Below, piece by piece: positions 12,400-25,300 of a DNA stretch of 64,000 nt; positions within the stretch are counted from its first letter, which is position 1; each line of letters opens with the position of its first letter. The notes beneath the pieces are model-generated. The model searched no databases and had not been told where the DNA came from. It saw nothing but the letters and a program-made list of their open reading frames with translations. The stretch is from Rotaria sp. Silwood1. Lineage: Eukaryota > Rotifera > Eurotatoria > Philodinida > Philodinidae. The DNA lies in NCBI GenBank assembly GCA_905250075.1, contig CAJNOP010000019.1:917781-981780 (forward strand). Reading direction: 5' to 3'. The translations under genes were made by a program, and so were the position numbers.

Positions 12400-14375
12400 A
12401 AACATAAGTTTTCTATTTTTTTCCTTGAATTTTCAAATATTTTGACTTTTTTTCTTCATAATCGTAGTGTTTAGATTCAATATCGCAAAAAACAATTAAT
12501 CTAATAAAGTATTAATCAAGACAGATATTTAAAAAGAATTGAATGAAAATTACCGATACCCATTTCAAAGTATTTATTACGGCTGTATATGAGATTTTAC
12601 CGTTAGTGTATTGATTAATCGTCAAATGCGAAAGCATTTTACTATTAGATATATGGGCAAAGTCAATCGTTGAGGACGTGACTTCACAAAATAAAAACAC
12701 ATGTATATCGACATAATATACTTTCCTAGAGCTAATTTTAATATGTTATATGCATGTGGAGTTACTGTAAATATACTGAAAAAAACAGCGCTAGAGACCT
12801 TTGTTCAGAGAATCCATTCTTGATCGACCTCTCCGCATGTTCTTGACTAATAAGTAATCTAAAAAGAACCACATATGGAAATATAGAATTTCATTATGTT
12901 CAACTGACTTGGTTATATGTATCTGTATGCGTAAAATACAATGGTGAACAACATAAAATCCATTTGAACAGTGCAAAAAAGTTTTAATGCCAAAAACAGA
13001 GATATGGTTGACACTTCAGTTTGTTGAAAAACTGTTCCTCGATAAACCTTTAGTCTTTATGACTTTTTGCGATCAAAAAATAAAGGTGAATGATTTCGAC
13101 AAAAAAAGAATGACGATACCATATTAACTGAGTTTTCTTCTGTTTTCTTCGCATTTGATAAATGAAAACATTTTTTCAAACTCTATGTTTGTATTTACTT
13201 TCGAACAGCTTAATTGGTTGTCATATTTGGCTCATAATTGACAGACAACTACAGTCGAAACTATAGTTTGAAAAACTTTTCATAGAAGTTTCTCTTCTAC
13301 AATTAAAATGAATCCTATTTTCAAAGAAAATCACATCGAGTAGTAGGAAGTTCGTCAATATCGAGAGTCATGTATGGGCATTTTTCAATTGGCGAAATTC
13401 CACATTCTCTTTTCTTTGATTATCCGGACGGTTTTGTGATGAAACGAGCTTTTATATTCGATTTGGTACTTCATCGTACCGATAACTTTTGCAATTTTTT
13501 TCACACAAGCTTAACTCCCACTATCATGGTTATATTCAGAAGTTCTTATCATTAATGAATATTTTTACTAAGAAAATAGTACACTCATATTATTCTACAT
13601 GAATAAAATATGCTGTAATAATAAAAACACTAATGTGACATGCAATTCTTCACAGTTAAATGATAATAAACTAGAAAAACGAGAAAAAAAATGTTCATAT
13701 ATAGAAATGGATATTTTAAATTGAGTTTCTTAGGAAGGCATATCTTCCATATTCGTTTTTGTTCATAAACTAAAATATCTCAAAGAAAAAGACGGAAGAA
13801 AAATCTTAAAAACATAGCCGAACTACATATATATGCTGATGGCGGTGACAGCTGTTATCGTATAGAACGAAGTGACTTTATTCAGTTATATATTAATCGA
13901 GATTGAAGGATTCGTTTTAAAACAGCATTTCGGCCAAAAACGATTCTAATTGAAAATCTGTTTTTGTTTTTTTCGAAATGAAAGATAACACATACTTTTA
14001 TTTTATGCCAATCATAGTCATATTTTTCTTCTGAAAGGATAGAAGCAATGAAGGTGAAATCAATGAAGCAACACGTAGTCAATAGCGTATTTTCNNNNNN
14101 NNNNNNNNNNNNNNNNNNNNNNNNNNNNNNNNNNNNNNNNNNNNNNNNNNNNNNNNNNNNNNNNNNNNNNNNNNNNNNNNNNNNNNNNNNNNNNATTGAT
14201 TAACTTTTATAATCAGTGAAAAATATTTATTTTGTTTGCTTCGAAACGAAAAATTATGCATACTTTTATCTTATGTCAATCATATTCCTATTTTGATTGT
14301 GAAAGGTTAGTAGCAACGAAGGTGAAGTCAACGAAGCAGAACATAATCGATAGTGCACTTTCATTTGTTCGTAAA
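12400..14375. other. intergenic region between carbonic anhydrase and GT15 gene, with a 100-N gap
   Basis: AT-rich spacer without a recognisable gene. It contains the 3' UTR of the carbonic anhydrase, an assembly gap at 14095-14194, and a direct duplication on the two sides of that gap (separate entry). Confidence 0.5.
13958..14366 (+). repeat. direct duplication flanking the 100-N gap
   Basis: About 13958-14094 and 14222-14366 are diverged direct copies. Both contain TTCGAAA, CATACTTTTAT, TTATG.CAATCATA, GAAAGG.TAG.AGCAA and GAAGGTGAA.TCAA in the same order. The right copy runs directly into the first exon of the GT15 gene; the left copy is cut by the gap at the corresponding point. The duplicated unit may be the upstream region of the GT15 gene, so a further copy of its first exon may lie in the gap. 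Confidence 0.65.
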
Positions 14376-15510
14376 ATGTGGTTGTTCAATCAATATCGAA
14401 GACAAAATTTTCAAACATGTAAGTAAAACCAAAAATTCTTGATTACTTTGAAAAAATAACAAATCTAAATAAAATTTGTTAGTTTATAATTCATTAAAGA
14501 TATATGTGAAAAAGATTAATCGAGTCTCTAAATTTTCAAAAACTCAAATAAGTTTGATTACGCTTGCTGTTGTTTTGGTCTATGTTGCTACGCTTGGATA
14601 CAATAATCCACTGATACTACAAAATCAAGCAACACCAACAAGAGGTGTTATTGTTACACTTATTCGTAGTACTAATCGATCCATCTTTCTCACTATTAAT
14701 ATGATACATTCTATTATTCAATTTTATCCAACTAATAATAGTTATCTATATCCATTTATTATATTTTATGATGAAAATTTTACTTCCGTCATGCGTCATC
14801 AAATATTATCATGCGTTCTTAAACCTAAAAGAAAGCTACAAATTTCATTTGAATTTGTTAGTTTTAAAACAAAAGTCAAAATAGATCCTGGATCACGATT
14901 GGAGAAACGAATTGAATATCGTTTAATGTGTCGATTTTGGACATATGATGTTTTTTATCATCCAGCAATTCGAGGAAAATATGAATATTTAATGCGAATG
15001 GATGATGATTCATACTTTATGGAGAAAATCAAAATAGACATTTTGCATTATATAGATAATCAAAAATTAGATTATATTTATAGATCTGTATATGGAGAAT
15101 CGATAACACCGATGGTTTCTATCATACAACGTTTTCTCAACAAAAGTAGTCTTCGACTTTCTTGTATTTATAATAATTTCTTTGTTATTCGATTGAAATG
15201 GTATTATGAATCAAAACAAGTTCAGAGTTTTGTTCGTGAATTGATTCGAGATGATTTAATGCTTCGACAATATATTGGTGATGGCTGTGTTCATTCAGCT
15301 ATGCTTGAAATTGATAAGCTAGTTAGAGTACAGCATGTGACTGATATCTCATATGGACATAATTTTCATTTGATGCCGTCGGGAAGACAGCATTGGTCAT
15401 TTCATGCACATAGTGCATTTTATGAAGAGATAAAAAAAGCATGTCAGCAGTTGACACTACTGACGACTAATCATCGATTTTTGGTGCGAATAAATATTAC
15501 TAAAACATGA
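14376..15510 (+). CDS. GT15-like (KRE2/MNT1 family) glycosyltransferase, type II membrane protein
   Basis: Exons 14376-14418 and 14483-15510 (intron GTAAGT..TTTGTTAG) give 356 aa. A short basic cytoplasmic tail is followed by one membrane anchor (ISLITLAVVLVYVATLGY), the layout of a Golgi type II enzyme. The lumenal part has the order of fungal alpha-1,2-mannosyltransferases: RGVIVTLIRSTNRS, then YRLMCRFW....HP, then the acidic motif YLMRMDDDSYF in place of fungal YWRVEP, then NNFFVI, then GDGCVHSAMLEID (fungal WGDAPVHS), then DISYGHN. Fungal Kre2p carries a proposed catalytic Glu in the NFEI motif; here the aligned position is Phe, so the catalytic details may differ. GT15 is essentially a fungal family, so acquisition by transfer is an inference. 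A second copy lies at 29121-30069 and a GT14 gene starts 59 bp downstream. Confidence 0.8.
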
Positions 15511-15569
15511 AATTATTAAAAATAAAAAAAAAAATACAATAATTATTTTTATTTTTTATCGTTATTTAG

Positions 15570-16777
15570 ATTTTTACCGTCGCCTAATTTATATTTGTTT
15601 TATTATATATTTATTATTCTGGTTTATCAAATTTCGCTTCCGTTCATTGTCGATATCAACAACTCAACTTGATATATTTCTTAATTCAACATTATGCGGT
15701 CGTTTAATTCGTTATCCAAATATAATATTAACAGAAAGTGAACGTCTGCAATTAGATGAAGAAGCATCATCATTTTTTTCTTATTCAAAAGATTGTAGTT
15801 TATTTGAACGTTCAGTAAAAATTTCATCTGAAGAATTAACATATCCATTAGCATTTACTATACTTATTCACACAAATCTTGATCAATTTGATTTTATTTT
15901 ACGAACAATTTATCATCGCTATAATTATTATTGTATACATGTTGATTTAAAATCGCCACTATCATTATATCAAGCTATAGAAAATCGTGTAAAATGTGTT
16001 TCAAATATATATTTACCAGAGAAACGTATTAATGTAACATGGGGTAGTTTTTCTGTTTTAGAAGCTGAACATCTATGTCAAAAAGAACTACTAAAACAAT
16101 CACTAACATGGAAATATTATTTTAATTTAGCTAATACAGATTTACCCTTAAAAACAAATTTTGAATTAGTACAAATATTAAAATTATATAATAATCAAAA
16201 TGATATAACTTCATTACCATATCGTTCATATTTACGACAAAAAAAAATTTTATCTAATCGAACATTACCATCAACAATATCATTACCATTTTATAAAGGT
16301 GAATTTCATGTTTTATTATCACGTTCAACTGTTGAATATATACATAAAAATTCACGTGTTATGGATTTATATAATTTTTTAAATGGAACATCAGTACCTG
16401 ATGAACATTTTTATTCAATGATTAATCGTTGGAAAGAAACACCAGGTTTTTATCCATATGATCATGATTTAAGTCAAATAACATTTATGACACGTTATAA
16501 AATCTGGGGTGATAGACCAGAATATCATTTATGTCATGGTGGTTTTGTTCGTAGTATATGTGTTTTTAATTATCAAGATTTATGGCATGTAGCAACAAGT
16601 CCTCATTTTTTTGCAAATAAAATTTTCTTTCAACGTGATCGTTTAATACCATATTGTATGGCACAATATTTAGATATACGTACAAATATGATACAAGAAA
16701 AAACTAATTTTTCAATGATTGAACATGACTTTTATAAACAATTGAATAATGTTCGATATGGAAAAGAAAAACTATAA
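15570..16777 (+). CDS. GT14 family beta-1,6-N-acetylglucosaminyltransferase (GCNT-like), 5' end unresolved
   Basis: Open for 401 codons from an acceptor-like TTATTTAG ending at 15569. The first residues form a basic segment plus membrane anchor (RRLIYICFIIYLLFWFIKF), as expected of a Golgi type II enzyme. GT14 landmarks follow: YYCIHVDLKSP, then RINVTWGSFSVLEAE, then WKYYFNLANTDLPLKTN, then FYKGEFHVLLSRS, then the catalytic-region SVPDEHFYSMI, and C-terminal cysteines in HLCHGGFVRSICVFNYQDL. GCNT enzymes add GlcNAc in beta-1,6 linkage to branch O-glycans or I antigen. The oddity is the start: no ATG precedes the anchor in frame, no ATG exon with a usable donor lies between the upstream stop (15510) and 15569, and the first in-frame ATG is about 240 codons in. 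A spliced fusion to the GT15 gene, a distant first exon or a damaged start are all possible. Confidence 0.82.
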
Positions 16778-17325
16778 AATAAAATTTATTGAAAAACAAA
16801 AAACACTGAATGATAATCAATATGAGAAAAGTCTTTTTTTGTTGTCATTTATTTAATAGGGTCATGAATAAACACATTACATTCGCACTTGATGGCGAAT
16901 TTCTTTTTCGATCTACAATGAAATATCCTGTTTTTCCAAAATAACTATGAAAATGAAAGAATGAAAAGAGTTTTTCGCTAAACAGTCGATATACAAGTCG
17001 AATGGTATGTAAGCTGACACGCATAATATATATTAGCTACACCAGTTCTTTACTGACAGTTACAATGAGTGAGATCGATCAGGATGATTAATTCACTCAT
17101 ATTTTATTCTGCAAGCTTATGTGTTCGATATCTCTGTTATCTAGAAAAAAAAGCATTAATTTGATGATCAGAACTGTGAAAGATAATATTGAAAGAATCG
17201 TTAATCAATAATTTTTCCATAAACTTAGAATATATGAGTCGTAAAAGTATGATATTCGACGCAAGTTTTACACGATCATAAAAATAGTAACTTCCAATAA
17301 AAAAAAGTATTGGTCTTGATTCTGG
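16778..17325. other. intergenic spacer after the GT14 gene
   Basis: AT-rich; holds the GT14 3' UTR (AATAAA-like string just after the stop) and nothing else recognisable before the hAT-type element. Confidence 0.45.
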
Positions 17326-17333
17326 TTGTACTG

Positions 17334-18774
17334 TAGTGAACTGCACCGGAGTCCTAAACCCGATTCCGACTCCGACTCCGCCGGAGTCGGAGTCGGAATC
17401 GGAGTCAAAAAACAGAAATTCTCGGAATCGGAGTAGGAATCGGAATTAAGACGAAAAAAATTTCGGAGTCGGAGTCGGAGTAAAAAAAACTCAACTGAAC
17501 TCCGAATTTCGAGTTTGTCTCTGGTGGGTTCACCTGTTTAATATTGAAAGAAATTTTTTTAGAAGTTACTGTTGAACGAGAGAACCTTTTCAGATACTCT
17601 TCAGATTTCAATGAATTTTCGTCTACAGATGTTACAAAATGTCCTGGTAAAAACACTGAAAAAATATGGATTCTCGTCGCTTCCTTCAAAAGCTATACGT
17701 ATACTTCTTTTACTTCGATAAGGTACAACATATACGGTTCAAGAAATGGTTCGCTAGAGCACCAATTAGTTCAGATCTCATAAAATATTTATTTTGTAGT
17801 TATTTCGAAGCACTTGGGAAAAAACACCAAGAAGTACAACCTCCATTTCCTTTGTCATTAGATTATGAAAACAATAAAAAGTTGTTTTTACACACCGATT
17901 GTTATTTTGAAAATTTTTCTATCTAATATCTTCTCAATGATCCAGAAAAGAATTTTTAAAAGTGCAGTATCAAGGGTTTATAGAAACTTGATTCAGTTTT
18001 TTGCGATGCCATTACTCGTCTAAGTCACGAACAAACAGGCAAAAGAATGACTACGAAGCATACACTCCTTTTTCTTGTGAAAGTGCTATCAACTACTAAC
18101 AATCATTGTTATGAACACTGGTATACCACATTCTATAGAGAATTCTTTTCTGCCCCTTTTAAGACCTTTTCTGGATTTATGAGACGGTCTTAGAGAAAAA
18201 TATTCTCGAAATAGCCATTAATATTTATAAACCAGCTTTTACTACATTTACATGATATAAGCATGAGGAAAGCAAAGATCGTGCTTCTTAATACTTTTTA
18301 CAAATATTTCAAAATAATTTGATATTTCGAATTCATAAATTTCTTAATATGATCTTTCATACATAGAAATAAATATGACTTAATTGGTGGTCTGACAAAC
18401 CATCTCTTCAACGTTATAGTTTATGTTTTGTAGAAGTAAAATAAAGATACATATAACCTTCGAAGAAAGTTACACGAACCCAAATCTTTTTTTAGGACTT
18501 TAACTAGAACTTAATGTAATATCGACGGACAAAAAAATCATTGAAATTCGAAGGGAGCATTTGAAAAAAATTCTCTCCTAAGTCACAAAAAATTTTCGGA
18601 GTTTTTCGGAGTCGGAGTTGGAGGCCGAAAAAATTTCTGACCGGAGTCGGAGTTGGAATCGGAATCGCAAAAACAATATTTTCGGAATCGGGTCGGATTT
18701 CGGAATTGAAGAAAAAAAAGTTTAGGAATCGGGTCGGGTTTCGGGATCAAAAAATGCGACTCCGCAGTTCACTA
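17334..18774. mobile_element. hAT-type DNA transposon relic / non-autonomous element, 1441 bp
   Basis: Termini are perfect 11-bp inverted repeats, TAGTGAACTGC at 17334-17344 and its complement at 18764-18774. They are flanked by identical 8-bp direct repeats TTGTACTG (17326-17333 and 18775-18782). Eight-bp target duplications and a TIR of the form YARNG are diagnostic of the hAT superfamily. Just inside both ends are tandem hexamers of the CGGAGT/ACTCCG type (about 17350-17490 and 18594-18770), in inverted relation. The middle contains open stretches (e.g. 17544-17783 and 17666-17926) and decayed coding-like sequence to about 18190, but no hAT transposase motif is recognised. It probably cannot move by itself. 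Confidence 0.88.
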
Positions 18775-18782
18775 TTGTACTG

Positions 18783-19751
18783 GGACCACCTCGCTTATAT
18801 CTGGTCTATGCACGTATATAACCTTACCTTTACCCGCGCACTTTCAATGCTTCTCTAAGATACTTTAAGACTAACATATTATGCGACAAATTATTTTCTC
18901 ATAGTAAAAAAGAAAGAAAAATTTTTGAAAAAGTTCGAAAATATATTTGGAATCTAATTTAAGAGATCTAAATAAAAACTTTCAATCCAATAGAATACAA
19001 CTTAATGGGTGCTGCGATGTGACTAGATCCAATCGTGTGAAAAACTAGGCTTCTTCGTAAAAAAACGCGGAAAACCTGTTCGCAATCTTTTTTCTCGAAC
19101 ATATTCTCCTTATTTTCGGTGCTCTATCTGTGGTAAAAATGTCAAGCAAATTAGTAATATCCTTTTCAAGAACCAGAAATGGTCAAAGAAAGTGTAAATT
19201 ATAATCTTGAGAGTGAGAGTGAATAGGACAAAAAGAAACTAAATGACTTACGCTAAGTCGTAATCAACTATTTATTCAAAATAATCTATGCAATACAACT
19301 GAGAATATTTGAAACTGTGAACATGTGTCCTCATTCAGAAAATTCACGCGTGAAAATAACGATGTGCCTTTTTTTGGCTGCTGTTTCCTTCTTTTCTCGG
19401 ATCGACTCGCCGAGCGCTTTATACTCAACGAAAGTGATATACCAAGGTTGACCATCACAGCATCTATCCTAAACTGTATCATGTTTTCTTCTATGTAGGT
19501 GAGATTGTATTTGATATTCCGACAAATGATCTCTATCAGACAAGTAATTGGGGCAGAAGATCGATAGCAGCTCTTCCAGTACTATAAAATAGTTTATTAC
19601 TTCACTTTCAGCAAATCATCTTCCGTTATCTTCAGCAGAGTTCTAAAAAAATTCGTCTCAATTTGTCCACAAATACTTCTTATGCTATTGCAACGACTCT
19701 TGTATCCCACTGTGTATACCAAGAATCTAATCTGTTAATTTGAAGAAATTG
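18783..19751. other. spacer between hAT element and LTR retrotransposon
   Basis: No gene, RNA or repeat recognised in these 969 bp; short open frames look random. Confidence 0.4.
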
Positions 19752-20204
19752 TGTCAGCGTCAACAGATGACACTATGTTGCTGCTAACATTTTATATTCA
19801 GTGTTCTTTGTTTATTGGCTCTTATCTTCGTCTTTCATGTTATTTATAGTTATCGTTCCTCTTTTAAGATATATATATATATGTATATAGATTTTTTCCC
19901 CATGTTGTTTTTCCACTCTACTAGTTTTCCTATCCTCTCTTCATTCATATATACCTTTTTTTCTGCCCAGTATTGTCATTATTATCTTGATTATTATCTT
20001 ACCCATATGTATATTTTCAATAAACCAACTGATGCATTTTAAACCCATGATTGCATTCCGGTGTTATTAAGAATCAAGATGAAGGTAAGACGTACTTAAG
20101 TAAAATGTCTAGCTGGATGCAGACCAGGGATTTACTAATTATATTTTTCGACTTACGTATATCACATGGGGAGAAGCAACTGATATTTAGCGGAAAACCT
20201 TACA
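19752..20204 (+). repeat. 5' LTR
   Basis: Starts TGTCAGCGTCAACAGATGAC and ends GGAAAACCTTACA. It contains a TATATATATATATGTATATAG stretch near 19869 that may act as a TATA region and AATAAA near 20019 as a polyadenylation signal; both are also present in the 3' LTR. Confidence 0.9.
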
Positions 20205-20457
20205 ATTAATGCAGAAGCTGGGCACTTATAAATTGTGGTCTGCATATAAATATATTTTCTTCTTCATTTTTTTTGTTTTCTCTTGATTTGATAAGTAATC
20301 GTGTCATCTAAACGAAGCGTTATCATAGTTTCGAAAATATAATTATATTGATCTGTCTTCGTATACACATAAACTTATATTTTTCTTCTAACATATATCT
20401 ATAGTAATTCATATAAATTCACTTACATTTCGTAATTCATACATATAAAAGCACATA

Positions 20458-21670
20458 ATGACTAATGAAAACACGTTAATCAATTGCATTCAATTGAAAG
20501 AACTTTCAATCAAAGCCTCTGAACAAACATCAGTAGATCAACAAGCTTTCGCAATATCTACTACCGATAACAACCGTAGAAAACCTATTATTTCTGTTTC
20601 GCATCAACCTAAACATGTCGATAATAAGGAATCTTTCAATATTGAACCACACAGTAGTGAAAATGAAGTTGAGGATACTTTCGGTGCCTTCATTTTACAT
20701 AATTTTAAGTGGTTTTCGAAATAGGAAAATGCAATCGAATAGCTAGATGTCATCGATAAGAAACTTAATCATTTTAAGATTTCACGAAAACTAAGATTTG
20801 TCGTTGTGCCATCACTCATTGACGGCGATGCAAAACGTGAATATTTGTGAAACAGAAATGAAATAAAGTCATTTGACGATTTCTATGAATATTTGTTAAC
20901 TAATTATGATAATACTAATCATAATACACATCGTTCTGAACTGTATTTATCACCCTCAGTCTTTACACCAAAATAGTTTCACTCAAACTTCATCAACACA
21001 AAAGAATAATCCTTTTGAAAGTCAACATAAGTGCAATAGCAAGTAGCTTTAATTTTGCAGGTTGTTTAACATCACGTCCGATACTACGTTCGACAACACT
21101 TATTCATATGGGAGCCGCTGGTTTAATCGATGATGAACTCGAAATGTGATCAACTATAGCTCGCTCTCAAAATACCTAGATGACTAATAATAATTTTGAT
21201 AAACAACTCATATACTTGGTAAAGTCATAGTAGATAATTTAATTAAGAATCCACAAATATTTCAAGCTGGTAAAGAAGATGTGAAACTATGGTTCGAAGA
21301 CCTCGAGCATCTTTTCGACATGGCTCGAATTGAAGACATTTATAAATTAGATCTAATTCCATACTCGTTGACAGAAACGACTCTTCGTTGTTACAAAAAC
21401 AATAAATCAACACTAACTTCATGGCAAATATTTATTCAAGAATTAAAAGAAGCATTCACTTTACATTTTTATGAAGAATTAGCTTTTAAGAAACTTGAAT
21501 CATATACTCAATGAATATATCCACCTATTCGTAGTTTTTATAATGAAACTTTAAATTTTGTGCAGAAACTGATCTAGCAGTAATTGAATCTACCAAGTTA
21601 AAGAATCTTCTTGATAAAGCTAAATCAACAATTCAATTTGCAATACGAGAACACAACCAACAGCAAAGCA
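20458..21670 (+). pseudogene. gag remnant of the LTR element, with two capsid-like segments
   Basis: Begins with an open 88-codon stretch (20458-20724), then continues through stops. Two separate stretches look like retrotransposon gag capsid cores: about 20670-20960 (DDFYEYLLTNYDNT region) and about 21238-21670, which has DVKLWFEDLEHLFDMARIED, then TLTSWQIFIQELKEAF, then FYEELAFKKLESYTQ. The second is the clearer match to the Retrotrans_gag pattern. Several in-frame stops make it non-functional. Confidence 0.75.
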
Positions 21671-22322
21671 ATTAACGAAATATGCTAACAAAATCAAAGA
21701 ACTTTTTCAATTATAAAATATTGATACTACAGGTAATAATATTAATTACAACTCGAATGTCCAAACAATATTTGCACAAACACGTACAAGCGTAACATCA
21801 TCATATATTAATTCAAATATTCTCCCAGTATATATAATCCAAAAAAGTCTTGTAACGATTGTAATAATAATAATTATTATTTTACTAATAAATATTACTC
21901 TCACTTGTCTCAACCATCTGTACCATATAATTCATCTTTTCGACGAAACGCACCATTGTATTTATATAATTCATCAGTAAAACCCTTTTCTAAATTTAAT
22001 TGTAATAAGTAACGATCTAATTTCAATCGTAATTATAATTCATCGAGTAGCCAACCAAGATCTCTTTACAACAATTATAATAATCGTCAACATCATGTAA
22101 ATAATATTACCACTACAAATTTATCAATCTCAACCGTTTCAACAGAATCATCTGCATCTCCTGAATTTTTTATTCAATGAAAACAAATGGGACATCAAGT
22201 ATTCGACTGTACCAGTTTTTAACAATGAAGTGATCGATAGATAGTGTTGCTACCAGAAAACGAATAGAAATCTATCAAAGTTATCCTCAATATGTATCAC
22301 CACAGTAGTTAGTAATCAGAAA

Positions 22323-25300
22323 ATGCAATTTCTAATTGACATCGAAGCAACTACTACATTTATTAATCAAAGAACATTACGAACAATTAAACAATACACC
22401 CACACTAATCAACATTCTGATTCATTCGTTCTTGCCGATAGAATAGCTTTCTTGCAAGTACTAGGTATCCTTGAATTACACATAAAATTCGCAAACCAAC
22501 TTACTACAAGACATACACACGTAGCTAAAAACATATGCACTGATGTAATTTTTGAAATGGTTTAAATAACTATATACAACCTGAAACTTGACAGCAAGAA
22601 ATAAATAATTTCAATCAAACATCACAATCATTAATACAAAATGAACATTAGCCAGGATGTTCAAACACAATTCATTCCTGTTATTCTAACCAATCTCATG
22701 CATGTTCCTTCCAACTCAAATCGTCTTTCGCTATAGCTTCTAGTCCTATTTCCTCAAATTTTCACCGTGTATTCCTCATTATAAATCTTCTGTGCATATT
22801 TCACTACTTGTTTCACATAAATTAATGCAATTTTATAATCATTTTTCTCATATAACTTTGTCTAACATATCATTCCATTCAAAATTTATTAACCGAAGTG
22901 TATGAATAGAATATCTCTGTCGTTATTCTATTGCGCAATATAATCATGAGAGTTCTAGTTAATTGATTAACCCATGTGTTGACGCCAAATTTATCGGTGA
23001 GTTAACAGATTTGCTTGGTTTAGTCTATGACAAGTGTTTTCACTGTTACGTCACTAATCTCTTTAGTTGCGCCACAACTCATCGAATATACACTTCTGAA
23101 AAGGACCTTCGTAAAGTAACCAGAAAAATTATAAATAAACAACACTAAAATAGTCTTGTTACTCTTCTATTTCAGTTTCATCAAGTATTTAGTACAACCA
23201 ACATAATATTGCTAATACGCCTATTCATCACGTAACAAAAATACTCTTCCACATTCACCACCGGCTTGTAAACCATATTCAGAACCAGATAAGAAAGAGC
23301 TACTGTATAAAATGGTTGAAAAATTTCTTAAAGGTTAGTTTAATATCTGAATCTCATTTTCCTTATGCTGCGCCTACGTTCCTAGTCAAGAAAAAATATG
23401 TTACATATCGTTTCGTTCTAGATCATAAAAAATCAAACTTAATTATCACCAAAGACTCCTTACCATCATCAAACATGGAAGATACTATTAGAAATTGAGG
23501 AAAATGTTATAACTATTTCTCAAAATTAGATCTCAAGTCAGGTTTTTATCAAATTCCAATAAATGAAGCTGATAAAGAAAAAACTGCATTTATCACATCT
23601 TTTGGACTTTATCAATTTAATGTACTCTTTATGGGACTTAAAAATTCACCATCTACATTTCAAAAGGTTATGACATATACTTTAAAATCCTGCCGCCAGT
23701 TTTCACTTGTTTATCTTGATGATATTATTAGTTTTTAAAATCCTATGACGATCACCTTACTCATCTTTAACAAGTTTTTACGGGCTTCCAAGGACCAAAA
23801 TATTGTTCTAAATCCTCTAAAATATGAACTATTAGCTTGACAAATAAATTATGTCGGCCATGCGATTAATGAAACTATACTTACCTCTATTATAGAAAAA
23901 ATTAATGCCATCCTTGACATTAAAGAATCACATATATTATCAGAATCTTATAAATTTATTGGTGCTTTAAGTTGGTACCGAAAATTCATACTGAACTTTG
24001 CTACGATTGCTGTACCAATTAACCATACAGCTAATCTTACTGAAAATAATCATCATCAAATTATATAGGAGTTTGCACAGTCCATAGCGTTTCGATGACT
24101 TAGACAAAGGCTGATATCTGAACTTTTTTTTTTTTACACAACCCTATTGATGATAAACCAGTCATATTAACAATAGTTGCTAGTAGAATAGATATCGGAG
24201 ATGTTTTACAACCGAACATTGCTGGTGAGATGCACAATTTATATTGTCATTCGCAATTAATAACACCATATGAACGAAAATACAGCACAACAGGAAAGGA
24301 AGCTCTTGCTATATGTTAATGCTTCGTGAATATGCGATCCCTTTTATTAGGTTGTATAGTATAGTTACAATGACTGACCATTGTTCTTTATGCCAAGTTA
24401 CGACTAAAAGTGTTAGAAATGCAAGAGTAGATAGAATTGCTAATTGAATTCAAGAATATAATATTGAACAATTCATAGTAGTGGTCACCGAACTTGTTTA
24501 CCAGATTATTGATCTATATATTCACATAAACAAGACAATGATTTATTAGATATATACTATGGACTTAATAATAAACGTGAAATTGAACAAGTAACATCTT
24601 CAACAGGTAAGCTTTTAGCAAGTATAGTTTTAAGCTCAAGAAAAAATAGAAGGGTACTTGGAGCAGCAACCAAATCTATTTATAATGATACATCTTATGA
24701 TAATAATTCAGTTTCTAATATACAAGTACAGATCATCTGTCGAATACTCGTATACCATCTTAAAGCATTTCTTTATGTGTGTCATAATGATCCTATGACA
24801 CGAGATATTTCTTCTATCGACCGCACTGCGCATGAACTAAAATGTCATGATTAGTGGCCAAGCATGAAATATTCTATTAAACAATATATTAAATCTGGTC
24901 TTTTATATCAGCAATATATTATCAGCCGACAGAAAAAGTATGGTCAAATTCGTTCAATTCCAATACCTGATGGTCCTTTCCAAATTATAGGCGTACATTA
25001 TTGTAGTCCTCTTAAAAGACACCGCGTGAAAACCAATATGTTTTAATAATAAGTGGTTACTTCACCCGATACATAACAGCTATAGCCTTACCAAACTGTA
25101 CAGCAAGAACAATACCTGAAGCTTTATTTAATGAATTCTTTTTGTAAATATAGGATTCCTACTTTAACTATAAGTGACCAAAGACCACACTTTAATAATT
25201 AACTTATGGAAAACATGTGTTTATTGATTGAATATAATCATATTTATAGTACGCTGTATCATCCACAAACAAATGGTATTGAGGAAAGATTTAATAGTAC

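Noticed and set aside
15484-15569. donor GTGCGA at 15484 for a GT15-GT14 fusion
   Set aside because: It leaves phase 0, while the GT14 exon needs one carried-over base; the donor at 15443 fits the phase better.
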